DNA from: Marinobacterium sp. | GTDB lineage: Bacteria > Pseudomonadota > Gammaproteobacteria > Pseudomonadales > Balneatricaceae | Direction: 5' to 3' | Assembly: GCA_025800125.1 (NCBI GenBank) | Contig: JAOXSF010000193.1 | Location: 1-49,128, forward strand | DNA length: 49,128 nucleotides | In this document: positions 26,636 to 36,325 of the stretch, piece after piece | Numbering within the stretch: position 1 is the first letter of the stretch | Layout: the number at the start of each line of letters is the position of its first letter | Position numbers and translations under genes: made by a program | Notes under the pieces: model-generated | The model's database searches: none | Told to the model about the DNA's origin: nothing | The model's input: only the letters and a program-made list of their open reading frames with translations

Positions 26636-28113
26636 TGAGCGAAACCCTGCTGCTGCCCTGGAGCTTCGCCAACCGCCACCAACTTCTAGTAATTGAGCAT
26701 AACGACGGGGTCGAGCTGTACTACAGCGAACAGACCCCGGCGCTGGCACTGGCCGAGGTCGCCCGCAGCTGCCCTGCGCCCAGTCTGGTTACTCAACTGG
26801 AACCACAGGCGCTGCAGGACCAGCTCAGCACCCGTTACCAGAGTGTCAATGGTGGCGGTATGGACGCGATTCAGGAGCTGGACGAGGTGGTCGATCTTGA
26901 CCGGCTGGGCGAAGAGGCCGCAGACCTGATGGAAGGCCAGGATGATGCGCCGATTATCCGGTTGCTGAACGGCCTGTTTACCGAAGCGCTCAACTTGCAA
27001 GCCTCGGATATTCATATCGAGTCCTTTGAGCAGAGCATGTCGATCCGGCTACGGGTAGATGGGGTGCTCAAGGAGATCATGCAGCCAGGCCACCATGTGG
27101 CACCGTTACTGGTGTCCCGTATCAAGGTGATGGCAAAGCTGGATATCGCCGAAAAGCGTCTGCCCCAGGATGGCCGGGTGTCGCTGAAAATTGCCGGGCG
27201 AGCACTGGATGTGCGTGTATCGACGCTGCCATCCATTCATGGCGAACGGGTGGTGATGCGTCTGCTGGACAAGCAGGGCAGTCATCTGGAGCTGTCCCAT
27301 CTGGGTATGCCCGAGGATACCGAGCAACGCCTGCGTGATCTGCTGGCGCAACCCAATGGCATTATTCTGGTCACCGGCCCTACCGGTTCCGGTAAAACCA
27401 CCACCCTTTATGCCGCGCTTTCGCAGCTGAACGACCGGCTACGCAATATCATGACGGTGGAAGATCCGATTGAATATGCGCTGGACGGCGTTGGTCAGAC
27501 CCAGGTGAACAGCAAAACCGGTATGACCTTCGCCCGGGGCCTGCGCGCCATTCTGCGTCAGGACCCGGATATCGTGATGATCGGTGAGATCCGCGACAGC
27601 GAAACCGCGCAGATTGCGGTACAGGCCAGTCTGACCGGCCACCTGGTGCTCTCCACGCTGCACACCAACAGTGCCATCGCCACCATCACCCGGCTCAGCG
27701 ATATCGGTATCGAGCCCTTCCTGCTGGCCTCCACCCTGAAAGGGGTACTGGCGCAGCGACTGGTGCGCAAACTCTGCCCCCACTGTAAGTCGGAAACAAC
27801 CCTGAGTGCCGAACAGGCTCGCCTGCTGGAAGAGCCTGAGCATAGTGGTGCTGCCGCCTATGAAGCCTGCGGCTGCAGTCAGTGCAGCCATACCGGATAT
27901 AAGGGTCGTCTGGGCCTCTATGAACTGCTGACCATCGATGCGGATATCAAACGGATGATCCATGACCGTGCCGGTGAGCATCAGATCAGCCAGCAGCTAC
28001 GCGGCCGTCTGCGCACCATGACCGATGAAGGCCGCAATCTGGTACTGCAGGGTGTGACATCCGCCGACGAGATTCTGCGTACGGTACGGGAGGCCGGTGA
28101 TGGCGTCCTTTGA
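26635..28113 (+). CDS. gspE: Type II secretion ATPase
   Basis: Cytoplasmic hexameric ATPase that powers pseudopilus assembly. The 492 residues show Walker A GPTGSGKTTTL, Asp box (VEDPIEYAL), Walker B (DPDIVMIGEIRDSETA), His box (LTGHLVLSTLHTN) and a zinc-binding insertion with CPHC and CGCSQC pairs. The N-terminal GspL-binding domain is short. Its last bases overlap the gspF start. Confidence 0.96.
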   Translation: MSETLLLPWSFANRHQLLVIEHNDGVELYYSEQTPALALAEVARSCPAPSLVTQLEPQALQDQLSTRYQSVNGGGMDAIQELDEVVDLDRLGEEAADLMEGQDDAPIIRLLNGLFTEALNLQASDIHIESFEQSMSIRLRVDGVLKEIMQPGHHVAPLLVSRIKVMAKLDIAEKRLPQDGRVSLKIAGRALDVRVSTLPSIHGERVVMRLLDKQGSHLELSHLGMPEDTEQRLRDLLAQPNGIILVTGPTGSGKTTTLYAALSQLNDRLRNIMTVEDPIEYALDGVGQTQVNSKTGMTFARGLRAILRQDPDIVMIGEIRDSETAQIAVQASLTGHLVLSTLHTNSAIATITRLSDIGIEPFLLASTLKGVLAQRLVRKLCPHCKSETTLSAEQARLLEEPEHSGAAAYEACGCSQCSHTGYKGRLGLYELLTIDADIKRMIHDRAGEHQISQQLRGRLRTMTDEGRNLVLQGVTSADEILRTVREAGDGVL

Positions 28114-29305
28114 ATATCTGGCGCTGACGGCGCAGGGCCGTAAGGATAAAGGCTTTATCGAAGCCGACTCGGAACGCCATGCCCGCCAGCGTCTGCGCGA
28201 GCAGGGGCTACGGCCGGTAGAACTGAGCCAGGCTAAACAGAAAAGCAGTCGATTCAGCCTGCAGCGCTCTGTACCTGGTGGTGAGCTGTCACTGTTTACC
28301 CGTCACCTGGCAGCGCTGGTGCAATCGGCAGTACCACTGGAAGAAGCACTCAGTGCCTGCGCCCGCCAGTGTAATCACCACCGTTTACGCGCCATTATTC
28401 TACAGCTGCGCAGTCAGGTACTGGAAGGTCAGAGCCTGTCAGCCGCCCTGCGTAACCAGGGCCAGACCTTCCCTGAAATTTACCCGGCGCTGGTCGCCGC
28501 CGGTGAACAGTCCGGTGAACTGGCGCAGGTGCTGATTCAGCTGGCCGATTACAACGAGAAACGCCAGAAACTGAAATCACGGGTACTGCAGTCAGCCATC
28601 TACCCACTGGTACTGGCGCTGGTTGCCAGCGGCGTTGTTGCCTTGCTGATGGTGTATGTGGTGCCCAAAGTGGTGGCACAGTTTGAGCACAGCCAGCAGA
28701 CCCTGCCCTGGCTGACCCAGCTGATGATCGCCATCTCCGATGGCCTGCAACAGTACGGCCTGAATGGACTGATTGCCGTGCTGGTCAGCCTGGTGTTACT
28801 GCAGCGGCTGTTCCGCCAGCCTGACCGCCAGCGCTGGTTGCACCGCCAGCTGCTGCGCCTGCCGGTGATGGGCCGGGTGCTGATACGGCTGGAAACCGCC
28901 CGGCTGTTTGGCACCCTCAGTATTATGAGCCACAGCGGAGTACCGCTACTGGAAGCGCTGCAGACCGCCCGCGCCACCCTGGCCAACCGTTATATCCGCC
29001 AGCAGGTCGAACAGGCCACCAGCCAGGTCCGCGAAGGCGGTAGCCTGAGCGGTGCGCTGGAACAGCTACAGCTGTTTCCACCGGTCGCCATCTATATGCT
29101 GGCCAACGGTGAACACAGCGGCGAACTGGGCGCAGCACTGAACCGCGCCGCCAGCCAGCAGGAAGATGAACTGGATGGTCAGATCAGCATCGCCACCAGC
29201 CTGCTCGAACCACTGATGATTGTGCTGTTTGGTGCCGTGGTACTGGCCATTGTGCTGGCGATCATGCTGCCGATTCTGCAGCTCAACAATATTTCCGGCT
29301 TCTGA
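28100..29305 (+). CDS. gspF: Type II secretion inner-membrane platform protein
   Basis: Polytopic protein organising the assembly platform with GspE and GspL. Start ATG at 28100 (MASFEYLALTAQGRKDKGF), overlapping gspE by 14 bases; a GTG one codon earlier is less likely. The 401 residues contain two homologous GspF domains (LFTRHLAALVQSAVPLEEAL and ARLFGTLSIMSHSGVPLLEAL) and three membrane helices, at about residues 168-190, 217-235 and 370-395. Confidence 0.95.
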   Translation: MASFEYLALTAQGRKDKGFIEADSERHARQRLREQGLRPVELSQAKQKSSRFSLQRSVPGGELSLFTRHLAALVQSAVPLEEALSACARQCNHHRLRAIILQLRSQVLEGQSLSAALRNQGQTFPEIYPALVAAGEQSGELAQVLIQLADYNEKRQKLKSRVLQSAIYPLVLALVASGVVALLMVYVVPKVVAQFEHSQQTLPWLTQLMIAISDGLQQYGLNGLIAVLVSLVLLQRLFRQPDRQRWLHRQLLRLPVMGRVLIRLETARLFGTLSIMSHSGVPLLEALQTARATLANRYIRQQVEQATSQVREGGSLSGALEQLQLFPPVAIYMLANGEHSGELGAALNRAASQQEDELDGQISIATSLLEPLMIVLFGAVVLAIVLAIMLPILQLNNISGF

Positions 29306-29381
29306 TCAGCAGTGCCATACAAACGACTGCATAAAAGAAAACAGCGATAAAGAAGACAGATTAATGCAAAGAGAGAGACCC

Positions 29382-29822
29382 ATGAGACAGCAACGGCATA
29401 AACAGTACACAGCACAGCGCGGCTTTACCCTGCTGGAGATTATGGTGGTAATGGTCATTCTGGGCCTGCTGGCGGCGGTGGTCGCCCCCAATGTACTGCA
29501 GAACCAGGATACTGCGATGGTGAAAAAGGCTCAGGCGGATATCGCCGCGCTGGAGCAGGCGCTGGATCTGTACCGGATGGAGAACCACCGCTACCCGACC
29601 ACCGACCAGGGGCTGGATGCGCTGGTCAGCAAACCGGACTACGGCCCGGAGCCGAAAAACTACCGCCCGGGCGGCTATATCAAACGTCTGCCACAGGACC
29701 CATGGGGCAATCCGTACCTGTACCTCTATCCGGGTGAAAATGCCGCTGTGGATATCTTTTCCACCGGTGCCGATGGCGAGGAAGGCGGTGAAGAGCTGAA
29801 TGCCGATATTGGTAACTGGTAA
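29382..29822 (+). CDS. gspG: Type II secretion major pseudopilin
   Basis: Main subunit of the pseudopilus. A 14-residue basic leader ends in RG, followed by FTLLEIMVVMVILGLLAAVV, the prepilin-peptidase site with Glu5 and the assembly helix. The C-terminal calcium-binding loop signature is present (DIFSTGADGEEGGEELNADI). ATG 29382 follows GAGAGA; an in-frame ATG at 29364 is the alternative. No prepilin peptidase gene lies in the window, so processing depends on one elsewhere. Confidence 0.95.
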   Translation: MRQQRHKQYTAQRGFTLLEIMVVMVILGLLAAVVAPNVLQNQDTAMVKKAQADIAALEQALDLYRMENHRYPTTDQGLDALVSKPDYGPEPKNYRPGGYIKRLPQDPWGNPYLYLYPGENAAVDIFSTGADGEEGGEELNADIGNW

Positions 29823-30354
29823 ACGCCTGCCACTCAACTGCCAAGCCAGCACAGTTAGGGGCTTTACTCTGCTGGAACTGATGGTGGTGATGGTGCTGAT
29901 CGGGCTGCTCAGCAGCGCCCTGGTACTGAACCTGAACAGCAGCAAACCACCGCCTCTGAAGCAGGTACGAGAACGGCTGCAGCGCTTCAGCCTGCAGCTG
30001 TATGAACAGGCGGTGCTACGCAACCGTATGTTGGGGTTACAGATCACCGCTGCTGGCAAAGTCCGGGCGCTGGAATCTAATAACAGCACCCGTCAGTGGC
30101 AGCCGGTTGTCCACAAAAGTCATACACAGCTACTGGAAAACTGGCACCTGCCCACAACTGTGCGCTGGCAACTGGATAACAGCAACTTATCTACAGCCAC
30201 AGCTGATAGACCGCAGGTGCTATTCAGCCCACAGGGGCTGGTCACTCCATTCCGGCTGAATTTATATCAGACAGATTCAGCAACCCGGCAGGTCTTGAAA
30301 GAACAGTTTGATGATCGTTTTTTCTATCCACAGGAGCATAACCGCAGTGGCTGA
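29800..30354 (+). CDS. gspH: Type II secretion minor pseudopilin H
   Basis: Minor pseudopilin of the pseudopilus tip region. The 184 residues have a leader ending in RG, then FTLLELMVVMVLIGLLSSAL (Glu5 present), and a beta-rich C-terminal domain of low conservation. Starts 23 bases inside gspG, implying coupled translation. Assignment rests on order and the class III leader. Confidence 0.88.
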   Translation: MPILVTGKRLPLNCQASTVRGFTLLELMVVMVLIGLLSSALVLNLNSSKPPPLKQVRERLQRFSLQLYEQAVLRNRMLGLQITAAGKVRALESNNSTRQWQPVVHKSHTQLLENWHLPTTVRWQLDNSNLSTATADRPQVLFSPQGLVTPFRLNLYQTDSATRQVLKEQFDDRFFYPQEHNRSG

Positions 30355-30748
30355 TTCTTCCGGACGGCACCGCCGTATACCAGCCTCCGGTAAACAGCGC
30401 GGCTTTACTCTGCTGGAGATCATGGTGGCTTTTGCCATCTTTGCGCTGGCCGCAGGTGCCTGGATGAAAGTGCTGGGCAGCAGCAGCCGTACCCAGAGTA
30501 CCGTGGAGATCCGCCAGATGGCGCTGTGGAGTGCCCGCAATCAGCTCAACCTGATCCTGCTGGGCGAAGAGCAGGCCAGCGCCGGTGATCTGCAACAGGG
30601 GCCCTACCGCTTTCGCTGGCGGCTGGAACGCCAGAGTACCGATACCCGGGGGCTGGACAGGTTGCAATTGCAGATATTTAATGCTGATACAAACGCCACC
30701 GAAGCCCCGCAACTGGCGGTACTCAATGCCTATCAATATGTCCGCTGA
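30347..30748 (+). CDS. gspI: Type II secretion minor pseudopilin I
   Basis: Minor pseudopilin that with GspJ and GspK caps the pseudopilus. GTG start at 30347, overlapping the gspH stop and preceded by CAGGAG at 30331-30336; an upstream in-frame ATG at 30311 is possible. Leader ends KQRG, then FTLLEIMVAFAIFALAAGAW. At about 133 residues it has the normal GspI length, with the typical ARNQLNLILLG helix. Confidence 0.9.
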   Translation: MADSSGRHRRIPASGKQRGFTLLEIMVAFAIFALAAGAWMKVLGSSSRTQSTVEIRQMALWSARNQLNLILLGEEQASAGDLQQGPYRFRWRLERQSTDTRGLDRLQLQIFNADTNATEAPQLAVLNAYQYVR

Positions 30749-31352
30749 ACGCGGTTTCACCCTGCTTGAGCTGGTTATCGCCAGCAGCCTGCTGGCCCTG
30801 CTGGGGCTGAGTACCGCCCTGGTACTGAGTAGCGGTCTGACCAGCGCCGAGCAGCTGGACAGTCGTAGCAGCCAGCTACAGCAACTCGACCGTGCGCTGC
30901 TGATTGTGCAGCAGGATATCGCCGCTATGCTGCCCCGAGCCAACCGCGCCAGCGACAGCCTGAACCTCAGTCCCGATAGCCGTCAGGCCCTGTGGGGTTA
31001 TGGCAGTCCCTATCCTGAACACGGCCTGCTGCTGGAATTTGTCCGCCCTTCCCCCTGGGCAACATCCCCCTGGAGTGGACTGCAGCGGGTACGATACAAG
31101 GTACAGACACAGCAACTGATCCGTGAACATGTCGATCTGGCTGACCCCGCCCCTGGTGCACCCTGGCAACGCCGGGTACTGTTGCAGGGATTAAAAAGTC
31201 CCGAATTGCTGTTTCTGAGCCGTAAAAACTGGTATCCCCAGTGGCAACCCGGCCCCATGGGTGACCAGATACCAGATGCCATCCTGCTGAAATTCTCAAC
31301 AAAGCCCTGGGGTGGTCTGCAGTTTGTACTGATCACAGGGGTACAACAGTGA
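30726..31352 (+). CDS. gspJ: Type II secretion minor pseudopilin J
   Basis: Minor pseudopilin with the short leader MPINMSAERG before FTLLELVIASSLLALLG. ATG at 30726 or 30738 are both possible; either overlaps the gspI end. About 208 residues with the usual GspJ features (LDRALLIVQQDIAAMLPR; LLFLSRKNWYPQW). Confidence 0.9.
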   Translation: MPINMSAERGFTLLELVIASSLLALLGLSTALVLSSGLTSAEQLDSRSSQLQQLDRALLIVQQDIAAMLPRANRASDSLNLSPDSRQALWGYGSPYPEHGLLLEFVRPSPWATSPWSGLQRVRYKVQTQQLIREHVDLADPAPGAPWQRRVLLQGLKSPELLFLSRKNWYPQWQPGPMGDQIPDAILLKFSTKPWGGLQFVLITGVQQ

Positions 31353-32392
31353 AGTCGCAAGCCGGGAGAGAGCCAACCGAGAGCAAGCGAACGGGTAAAA
31401 TCCAGATCGCCGCAAAACAGTCCGGTGTGGCGCTGATTATGGTGCTGGCCATTCTGGCGACCATCAGCCTGCTGGCGGTCGAAATTAATGGCCGTATGCA
31501 ATTCAGCACCCAGCGCACACTGAACCGGGAAAGCCAGGAACAGGCTCATTGGTATGCCCATGGTGGCGCGCAGCTGGCAAAACAACAGATCGACAGTGCA
31601 TTACAGCAAGGCCCGAGTGCCGTGATGAAACTGGTGAATGGTGATCAGCAACGCTACCCTGTCGGCCCAGTAGGGAGTAAAGATGAAATCCGCTTGCAGA
31701 TTCGCTCCGGTCATAACTGCTTCAACCTGAACAGCCTGGCCCCAAGCATCCGTCAGGCCGAAAATCTGCAGAGTTTTAACAGTCTGCTGAGCGCATTCAA
31801 TATTAATGAAGCTGAACGCCAGCTACTGAGCGACCGCTTACTGGACTGGCTTGACCCTGATAACCAGCGTCGACCACAGGGCGCGGAAAATAGTGATTAT
31901 CTTGACCTTCACAGCTACAGCGCTGACAACACCCTGACCACTCTGGCAATACTACCCCAGCTCTGGCCAGAGCACCTCGGCCCTGACGCCAGCCCGGCAC
32001 ACTATAAAAAACTGCAGCCACTGCTTGAGCAACTCTGTGCTCTGCCTGGTTACACAGGCCTCAGTATCAATATTGATCATCTGCAACCAGAGCAGGCGGT
32101 ACTTATCAATGCTGCCAGCCATGGCCGTATTTCTGTCAGTCAGGCACAGACCCTGCTGGCCGGTCGTCCAACAAACGGTTACCAACGGCCGGACCGACTG
32201 ATGGAACAACCGCTGATGAAAGCGCTGGAGTTAACCACCGCACAACTGAACAGCCTGAGATTTGAGTCATTATTCTTCCGGGCAGATGTTTACAGCCTGT
32301 TCCAGCACAGTCACCATCGGCAACAGCTGCTGATACAGCAACAGAACGATCAGGCGGTTGTTATCCGTACCGACAGAGCGAGCTTCCCTTGA
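31349..32392 (+). CDS. gspK: Type II secretion minor pseudopilin K
   Basis: Largest minor pseudopilin, at the tip of the pseudopilus. The 347 residues start at a GTG overlapping gspJ by four bases. The processing site is G followed by VALIMVLAILATISLLAVEI; as in other GspK proteins Glu5 is missing. The large alpha domain (CFNLNSLAP ... DRLLDWLDPDNQRRPQGAE) includes the calcium-site Asp region. Downstream gspL starts inside its stop. Confidence 0.9.
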   Translation: MKSQAGREPTESKRTGKIQIAAKQSGVALIMVLAILATISLLAVEINGRMQFSTQRTLNRESQEQAHWYAHGGAQLAKQQIDSALQQGPSAVMKLVNGDQQRYPVGPVGSKDEIRLQIRSGHNCFNLNSLAPSIRQAENLQSFNSLLSAFNINEAERQLLSDRLLDWLDPDNQRRPQGAENSDYLDLHSYSADNTLTTLAILPQLWPEHLGPDASPAHYKKLQPLLEQLCALPGYTGLSINIDHLQPEQAVLINAASHGRISVSQAQTLLAGRPTNGYQRPDRLMEQPLMKALELTTAQLNSLRFESLFFRADVYSLFQHSHHRQQLLIQQQNDQAVVIRTDRASFP

Positions 32393-33627
32393 GCAGACAG
32401 CTTTTTATCCGTTTCCCTTTACAACCAGCAAAGCAGATTCAATGGTTGCTGTACGATAAGCAATCTGTTGAACAAGGCTATATCGAACCCGATCAGTTAT
32501 ATACGCTGGCAGCAACCAGCCAGCAATATCCCACGATTGTTCTGCTACCCGGCCAGCAGGTGCTTGAATGCCGGACAGAGCTGGAAGGCAATTCACGACT
32601 GGCGCTCAAAGCGCTGCCTTTTCAACTGGAAGAGCAGCTGAGCAGCCCGATTGAAGAACTACATCTGGTATATAGCAATATCAAAATAGGGCAGGTCAGA
32701 GTTAATCTGATCAAACATAGCCTAATGGAAACCTGGTTGGCACAACTCAGTGAAGCTGGGCTTGAAGTTCGCGCCTGCTATGCCGACCGGCAACTGCTAC
32801 CGGGTAATCGGCTCTGCGCATGGACAGAGGCGGATCAGGTGCTGATACAGGGGCCGGACAGCGGTGTCACTCTCCCTTTATCACTCTTGCCTGCCTGGTG
32901 GCAGAAATACAGTGCCGAACAGCTCAGCAAATCAGATTCAGAACTGTGTACAACTGGTGATGTGCGGCTGACACTCCATACTGACAACCCCGAGATTGTG
33001 GATAAGTTATCCGGGGAGATCCAGTTACAGCCTCCTGTGGATGATCTGTTGTTACTGATGGCAACGTACTACAAAACCGAGAACTGCCTGAATCTGTGCC
33101 AAGGAACCTACCGCCAGCGTGACCGCCTGCTCAGTCAACTGACACCGCTACGCTGGCCTTTACTGCTATTGTTGATGATCAGTCTGCTCTGGAGCCTGAG
33201 CCTGCATACCGATAACCGTTACAAACAACAGAAACTGAGCCAGTATAAAGTCGCTATCAAAGAGCAGTTCCGACAAAGCTTCCCGCATGCCCGCAACCTT
33301 GTACGCCCCCGCGCCCAGATGCAGCATCAACTGCAACAACTGGAAACGCGCTATCAGCAAAGCTATCTGCTACAGGGAATTTATGAACTTAATCCACTAC
33401 TGGCCGATGCAGCCATTAAAACCACCCGGCTGAGCTACAGCAACCATGACAGAGCACTGCAGTTACAGCTGGAAACAGCAAGTTCTGCGGGCTACAGCCG
33501 CCTCAAAGACAGCCTAGTAATACAGCCCATCGCTATCCAGCTGACAGAACCTGACCAACGTGGTGCAACAGTCCATTTCAAACTGAACTATTCACTGGCG
33601 AGCATGCACCAGGAAAACAGGCCATGA
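32389..33627 (+). CDS. gspL: Type II secretion protein L
   Basis: Inner-membrane protein whose cytoplasmic actin-like domain recruits GspE and whose periplasmic ferredoxin-like domain pairs with GspM. The 412 residues start at a TTG overlapping the gspK TGA. Features are LPFQLEEQLSSPIEELHLVY in the cytoplasmic domain and one membrane helix (WPLLLLLMISLLWSLSL, about 259-275), then a coiled-coil segment (MQHQLQQLETRYQQ). Family sequence conservation is low; order supports the call. Confidence 0.88.
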   Translation: MSRQLFIRFPLQPAKQIQWLLYDKQSVEQGYIEPDQLYTLAATSQQYPTIVLLPGQQVLECRTELEGNSRLALKALPFQLEEQLSSPIEELHLVYSNIKIGQVRVNLIKHSLMETWLAQLSEAGLEVRACYADRQLLPGNRLCAWTEADQVLIQGPDSGVTLPLSLLPAWWQKYSAEQLSKSDSELCTTGDVRLTLHTDNPEIVDKLSGEIQLQPPVDDLLLLMATYYKTENCLNLCQGTYRQRDRLLSQLTPLRWPLLLLLMISLLWSLSLHTDNRYKQQKLSQYKVAIKEQFRQSFPHARNLVRPRAQMQHQLQQLETRYQQSYLLQGIYELNPLLADAAIKTTRLSYSNHDRALQLQLETASSAGYSRLKDSLVIQPIAIQLTEPDQRGATVHFKLNYSLASMHQENRP

Positions 33628-34109
33628 TAAAGCATCAACTGCAGCAACAGTTTCAGAACCTGTCCCGTAGGGAACAGCGACTACTGACATTGGCCAGTCC
33701 ACTGGTTATCGCTCTGGCAATCTGGTTGTCACTGATAAAACCTTTGCAGACCGAACAACAACGACTGCAAAATCAGCTGGAGAACAAACAGCTGGAACTG
33801 GCCTGGATGCAGAGTGCCAGCACCAGACTGGAGCAACTGCGCCAGCTGCAGACTGATCAGACGCCAGCTCCCTTGCAACAGCAACTGCAACAACTGCTAC
33901 AACGCAGTGGCATACGTGCCCGTCTGAATGCTATGCCAGATAACCGCATGAGCGTAGTTGCCAGCAATATTGCTTACAACAGCAGCCTGCAACTATTGCA
34001 ACAACTCGAACTTAATCATATCCAGCTGGAGCAGGTTGAAATCAGTGCCAGTAAGCGAAGCGGCCGGGTGGATCTGAAACTGCAACTTATCCGTGTGGAG
34101 ATCGAATGA
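33624..34109 (+). CDS. gspM: Type II secretion protein M
   Basis: A 161-residue bitopic inner-membrane protein stabilising GspL. N-terminal LSRREQRLLTLAS and one helix (PLVIALAIWLSLIKP, about 26-40), then a coiled coil and a small ferredoxin-like domain ending LKLQLIRVE. Overlaps gspL and gspN by four bases each. Confidence 0.88.
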   Translation: MIKHQLQQQFQNLSRREQRLLTLASPLVIALAIWLSLIKPLQTEQQRLQNQLENKQLELAWMQSASTRLEQLRQLQTDQTPAPLQQQLQQLLQRSGIRARLNAMPDNRMSVVASNIAYNSSLQLLQQLELNHIQLEQVEISASKRSGRVDLKLQLIRVEIE

Positions 34110-34795
34110 TCCGCCCAGTTCTGACCACAGCAGGCCTGGTCTATCTGCCTGCCATGGTCTTTTTTATGCCGGTAGAGTTTATCGCCGACCCTATTACAAG
34201 ACTGGCATCTGTGCGACTGCTGTCACCTGAAGGCACACCCTGGCAGGGCAGAGCACAGATGCTTACTGCACTGGCCCCGACAATGACTCCAATAGAATGG
34301 CAGTTTGAACCGGACAGCCTGCTGGCACTCGACGCCAGCTGGTCGCTAACAACAGGTGATACACCCATACAGCTTACGCTTCCACTAACCTCACCGACAA
34401 CAATACAGCTGCAATACAAAGCAGAGAAAGCCGAATGGCCAGCTATGTCACTGTCCAGTCAGCAATTACAGGTTTATGTTGACCTACAGGGTAACTGCCG
34501 ACAACTGAATGGGGAGTTCAACCTTACACAGGGCAGACTGGAACAACTTTCATTACCGCCTGTTCGTGGCAGTATTCGCTGCAAGCAGAATGATTACTAT
34601 CTCAGCCTGAGCAGCCCGGACAAGCAGAGTGCATTGAAAGGCGAGCTGATTTATCAGAGTAACTCCTCATCTTATCAACTGCATTTAAAATGGCGTGTAA
34701 CGACAGATGAACGCAGTTCTTTAAGACAGGCCGGATATAATATCAGCAACGGATATATCAAAATTGAGAGGGATGGATATATTGCAGGGCAGTAG
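34106..34795 (+). CDS. gspN: Type II secretion protein N
   Basis: Accessory type II secretion protein with one N-terminal membrane helix (LTTAGLVYLPAMVFFMPVEF) and a periplasmic beta-rich domain. The 229 residues show the LASVRLLSPEGTPWQGRA segment typical of GspN and a Cys pair (C132, C158) that could form a disulphide. Last gene of the operon; a terminator follows within 30 bases. No gspO/pilD gene follows. Confidence 0.82.
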   Translation: MIRPVLTTAGLVYLPAMVFFMPVEFIADPITRLASVRLLSPEGTPWQGRAQMLTALAPTMTPIEWQFEPDSLLALDASWSLTTGDTPIQLTLPLTSPTTIQLQYKAEKAEWPAMSLSSQQLQVYVDLQGNCRQLNGEFNLTQGRLEQLSLPPVRGSIRCKQNDYYLSLSSPDKQSALKGELIYQSNSSSYQLHLKWRVTTDERSSLRQAGYNISNGYIKIERDGYIAGQ

Positions 34796-34813
34796 TGCAC
34801 TTATCGCAAGTAC

Positions 34814-34842
34814 AAAAAACCCGGCATTAGCCGGGTTTTTTA
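34814..34842. terminator. Bidirectional intrinsic terminator between gspN and rplQ
   Basis: ACCCGGC (34819-34825) and GCCGGGT (34830-34836) form a GC-rich stem with loop ATTA, flanked by a run of A on the left and T on the right. It can stop both the gsp operon (plus) and the alpha operon (minus), which converge here. Confidence 0.92.
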
Positions 34843-34871
34843 TTCAGTCTTTGAAAATTAATCTATAAAGA

Positions 34872-35252
34872 TCAGTCTTCAGCAGACTCAACAACTGGAC
34901 GGTCTACCAGCTCAACGTAAGCCATTGGTGCGTTATCACCAGCGCGGAAACCGCACTTCATGATACGAACGTAACCACCAGGACGGTTCGCGTAGCGAGG
35001 GCCCAGTTCGTTGAACAGTTTACCTACAGCTTCTTTGCTGCGAGTACGTGCAAATGCCAGACGGCGGTTTGCTACAGAGTCTTCTTTCGCCAGTGTTATC
35101 AGCGGCTCAGCGTAGCTACGCAGTTCCTTCGCTTTCGGCAGAGTGGTTTTAATCAGCTCATGCTCGAACAGGGAAACTGCCATGTTCTTAAACATCGCTT
35201 TGCGGTGCGCACTGGTACGGCTAAATTTGCGACCAGATTTACGATGACGCAT
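34872..35252 (-). CDS. rplQ: 50S ribosomal protein L17
   Basis: Large-subunit protein at the solvent side near the exit tunnel. The 126 residues start [20 protein letters not shown] and contain [15 protein letters not shown] and RPGGYVRI, standard for L17. Last gene of the alpha operon, 38 bases after rpoA, ending at the shared terminator. Confidence 0.98.
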   Translation of the reverse strand: MRHRKSGRKFSRTSAHRKAMFKNMAVSLFEHELIKTTLPKAKELRSYAEPLITLAKEDSVANRRLAFARTRSKEAVGKLFNELGPRYANRPGGYVRIMKCGFRAGDNAPMAYVELVDRPVVESAED

Positions 35253-35290
35253 GTTTAAATCCTTACCAAACGAGTATTGTAGTCACTAAC

Positions 35291-36295
35291 TCAGGACGCG
35301 ACTTTATCGTCGTTCTTGAGGCTAGCAGGTGGCCAGTTTTCCAAGCGCATGCCTAGAGACAGCCCTTTCGACGCCAGCACGTCCTTGATTTCAGTCAGGG
35401 ACTTCTTGCCCAGATTCGGGGTCTTCAGCAGTTCTACCTCTGTGCGCTGGATCAGATCACCAATGTAGTAGATCTGTTCCGCTTTCAGACAGTTAGCAGA
35501 ACGTACAGTCAGTTCGAGATCATCCACCGGACGCAACAGGATCGGATCAATTTCCGGCTCCTGTGGCTCATCTTTAGCCTGGTCTGCGCCGTCTTCAAGA
35601 TCAACGAACACAACCAACTGCTGCTGCAGAATAGTTGCAGCACGACGGATGCACTCTTCCGGATCAATAGTACCGTCAGACTCGATATCGATAACCAGCT
35701 TATCCAGGTCAGTACGCTGTTCTACACGGGCACTTTCGACCACATAGGACACGCGATGAACAGGGCTGTAAGTCGCATCAAGCTGCAAACGACCAATAGC
35801 GCGCGTTTCTTCGTCGTCGCCAGTGCGTACGTCAGCAGGGACGTAGCCACGACCACGAGTAATGCGCAGCTGCAAGTTCAAGCTTGCACCTTCATTCAGG
35901 TGGGCAATCACATGCTCCGGGTTAGATATCTCAACATCCTGATTCAGCTGAATATCACCCGCTGTAACAGGGCCTGCTTCACTTTTGCTCAGAGTCAGCG
36001 TGACATCGTCACTGTTGTGCAGTGCCACGGCCACGCCTTTCAGGTTCAGGAGGATCTCAATGACATCCTCCTGAACCCCTTCAATGGCGCTATACTCATG
36101 CAGCACGCCTTCAATCTCTACTTCCGTGATGGCGCAGCCAGGCATGGAAGAGAGAAGGATACGACGCAGAGCATTGCCGAGCGTATGGCCGAAGCCGCGC
36201 TCGAGCGGCTCAAGGGTCACTTTCGCACGAGTTTTACTAATTTCCTGGACATCAATATGGCGAGGACTCAGAAACTCGTTAACCGAACGCTGCAT
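35291..36295 (-). CDS. rpoA: RNA polymerase alpha subunit
   Basis: Scaffold for RNA polymerase assembly and contact site for UP elements and activators. The 334 residues have the N-terminal dimerisation domain ([20 protein letters not shown]), a linker rich in acidic residues and the C-terminal DNA-binding domain ([20 protein letters not shown] ... [16 protein letters not shown]). Slightly longer than E. coli alpha because of the tail. Fourth of five genes in the alpha operon. Confidence 0.99.
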   Translation of the reverse strand: MQRSVNEFLSPRHIDVQEISKTRAKVTLEPLERGFGHTLGNALRRILLSSMPGCAITEVEIEGVLHEYSAIEGVQEDVIEILLNLKGVAVALHNSDDVTLTLSKSEAGPVTAGDIQLNQDVEISNPEHVIAHLNEGASLNLQLRITRGRGYVPADVRTGDDEETRAIGRLQLDATYSPVHRVSYVVESARVEQRTDLDKLVIDIESDGTIDPEECIRRAATILQQQLVVFVDLEDGADQAKDEPQEPEIDPILLRPVDDLELTVRSANCLKAEQIYYIGDLIQRTEVELLKTPNLGKKSLTEIKDVLASKGLSLGMRLENWPPASLKNDDKVAS

Positions 36296-36325
36296 AAAAT
36301 TTCACCAATAAATAGAGTTCAAGTG

